Of a DNA stretch of 6,254 nt, positions 5,483 through 6,254 are shown piece after piece (the stretch's first letter is position 1; every line of letters starts with the position of its first letter). The translations under genes were made by a program, and so were the position numbers. This DNA comes from Phycisphaerales bacterium (GTDB taxonomy: Bacteria > Planctomycetota > Phycisphaerae > Phycisphaerales > UBA1924): contig JAGVLZ010000403.1 of assembly GCA_020054055.1 (NCBI GenBank), forward strand, positions 1 through 6,254. Reading direction: 5' to 3'. The notes under the pieces were generated by a model. That model searched no databases. It saw only the letters and a list, made by a program, of their open reading frames with translations, and was not told where the DNA came from.

Positions 5483-5521
5483 GTCTTCTTCTGCGCTCCC
5501 CGCGCCCCCGCGTGAACGACT
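5483..5521 (-). repeat. Degenerate 40-base unit after fliP
   Basis: On the coding strand AGTCGTTCACGCGGGGGC leads into GGGAGCGCAGAAGAAGAC. It occupies the same place as the units after flhB, fliQ and flhA (3 bases after the fliP stop) and keeps the GTTCAC and GAAGAC ends, but the octamers between are largely replaced by G/C. It is the most diverged copy of the four gaps. Confidence 0.55.
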
Positions 5522-5524
5522 CCT

Positions 5525-6254
5525 CTATCCCCCCGGCTGAACCACCGACTGCATCAGACTCCCCACCACCAACTGCCACCCATCCACGAGCACGAACAAA
5601 AGCAACTTGAACGGCAGGCTGATCAGCACCGGCGGCAGCATCATCATGCTCATCGAGATCAACAGACTCGAGATCACCATGTCGATAATCAGGAAGGGAA
5701 GGTACACCCGGAAACCCATCAGGAACGACACCTTCAACTCGCTCAGCATGTACGCCGGGATCAGCGACACCATGTCCACGTCCGCCCGCGTCAGCCGCTC
5801 CGGCTCCGACGTATCGATCCCCCGGTAGTTCAGCACCATGTAGAGCGACGACCAGTTCTCCGCTGCCTCGATCTGCGCGAACATGAAATCACGCAACGGC
5901 CGCTTCGCCTTCTCCCACATCTCCACCTGACTCGTGATCTCACCCGACTGATACGGCTGGATCGCCTCTTTGTTGATCTTGTCCAGCGTCGGACTCATCA
6001 CCAGGAACGTCATGAAGAGCGCCAGCGCCGTGATCACCTGGCTCGGCGGGATGTTCTGCGCCCCCAGCGCCTGTTTCAGCAGCGCGAACACGATGATGAA
6101 CCGCACAAAGCAGGTGCACATCACCATGATCGAGGGCACCAGTGTCAGCACCGTCAGCAGGATCACGATGTTCAGCGTCGCGCTCAGATTCTCCGGGGCC
6201 GTCGCGCCTTCCTTCCCGCCCGGCACCAACGCCGCCGCGCTCTCCAGCACCGCC
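5525..6254 (-). CDS. fliP: Flagellar export gate protein FliP (5' end off window)
   Basis: FliP is the pore-forming core of the export gate, present in five copies. The visible ~242 residues cover the whole conserved part. The family block VPSIMVMCTCFVRFIIVF lies at 38-55, counting from a GTG at 6250, and ALGAQNIPPSQVITALAL at 61-78. A loop of about 90-155 follows. The second signature comes next: LIPAYMLSELKVSF (163-176), YLPFLIIDMV (183-192), a methionine-rich loop SMSMMMLPP (199-207) probably forming the gate's methionine gasket, and SLPFKLLLFVLVDGW (211-225). FliP normally has a cleaved signal peptide, which is not visible here. The frame stays open to the window edge, so the GTG at 6250 is probably internal and I mark the gene as partial. 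Stop is TAG. Confidence 0.96.
   Translation of the reverse strand, partial: AVLESAAALVPGGKEGATAPENLSATLNIVILLTVLTLVPSIMVMCTCFVRFIIVFALLKQALGAQNIPPSQVITALALFMTFLVMSPTLDKINKEAIQPYQSGEITSQVEMWEKAKRPLRDFMFAQIEAAENWSSLYMVLNYRGIDTSEPERLTRADVDMVSLIPAYMLSELKVSFLMGFRVYLPFLIIDMVISSLLISMSMMMLPPVLISLPFKLLLFVLVDGWQLVVGSLMQSVVQPGG

Noticed and set aside
6248..6250. GTG as the true fliP start
   Set aside because: The frame is open to the window edge, and FliP proteins normally carry a signal peptide ahead of this point, so the real start is probably outside.

Overview
The window carries one strand's worth of a bacterial flagellar export-gate operon, read entirely on the minus strand. In transcription order (right to left) it holds fliP (5' end off the window), fliQ, fliR, flhB, flhA and flhF (3' end off the window). 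All six are recognised from their family motifs. DNA is GC-rich, codons end mostly in G or C, and several starts lack a Shine-Dalgarno sequence. Together with the style of the intergenic repeats this suggests a planctomycete-like bacterium, perhaps of the Phycisphaerae. That assignment is an inference from general impression and is not proven by the sequence.

The encoded proteins form one machine. FliP, FliQ and FliR build the membrane export gate. FlhB sits on it and switches substrate specificity by self-cleavage at NPTH. FlhA is the large export channel/docking protein, and FlhF is the SRP-type GTPase that helps position the flagellum. No gene looks broken. The long plus-strand open frames opposite flhA and flhB are Arg/His/Pro-rich shadows.

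The unusual part lies between the genes. Four of the five gaps are filled almost exactly from stop codon to next start codon by the same layered repeat. On the coding strand it begins with a ~40-base unit related to AGACATTCACC followed by CACAGAGG-like octamers. Next come GGG-containing heptamers (type TAGGGAA/TCGGGAA), then CCC- or CTC-ending heptamers (type TAGACCC) that stop 1-4 bases before the ATG. The fifth gap (fliR-flhB) has only a trace of 7-base periodicity. The arrays contain G-quadruplex-type motifs on both strands, supply an AGGA ribosome-binding core for fliQ, and appear to encode the last residues and stop codon of FlhB. Between flhA and flhF the 40-base unit is present twice in opposite orientation, giving a near-perfect 42-base inverted repeat around a 73-base centre.

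Layout: flhF 1-551; repeat-rich gap 552-817; flhA 818-2983; repeat gap 2984-3123; flhB 3124-4206; short gap 4207-4271; fliR 4272-5063; repeat gap 5064-5155; fliQ 5156-5413; repeat gap 5414-5524; fliP 5525 to the window end.
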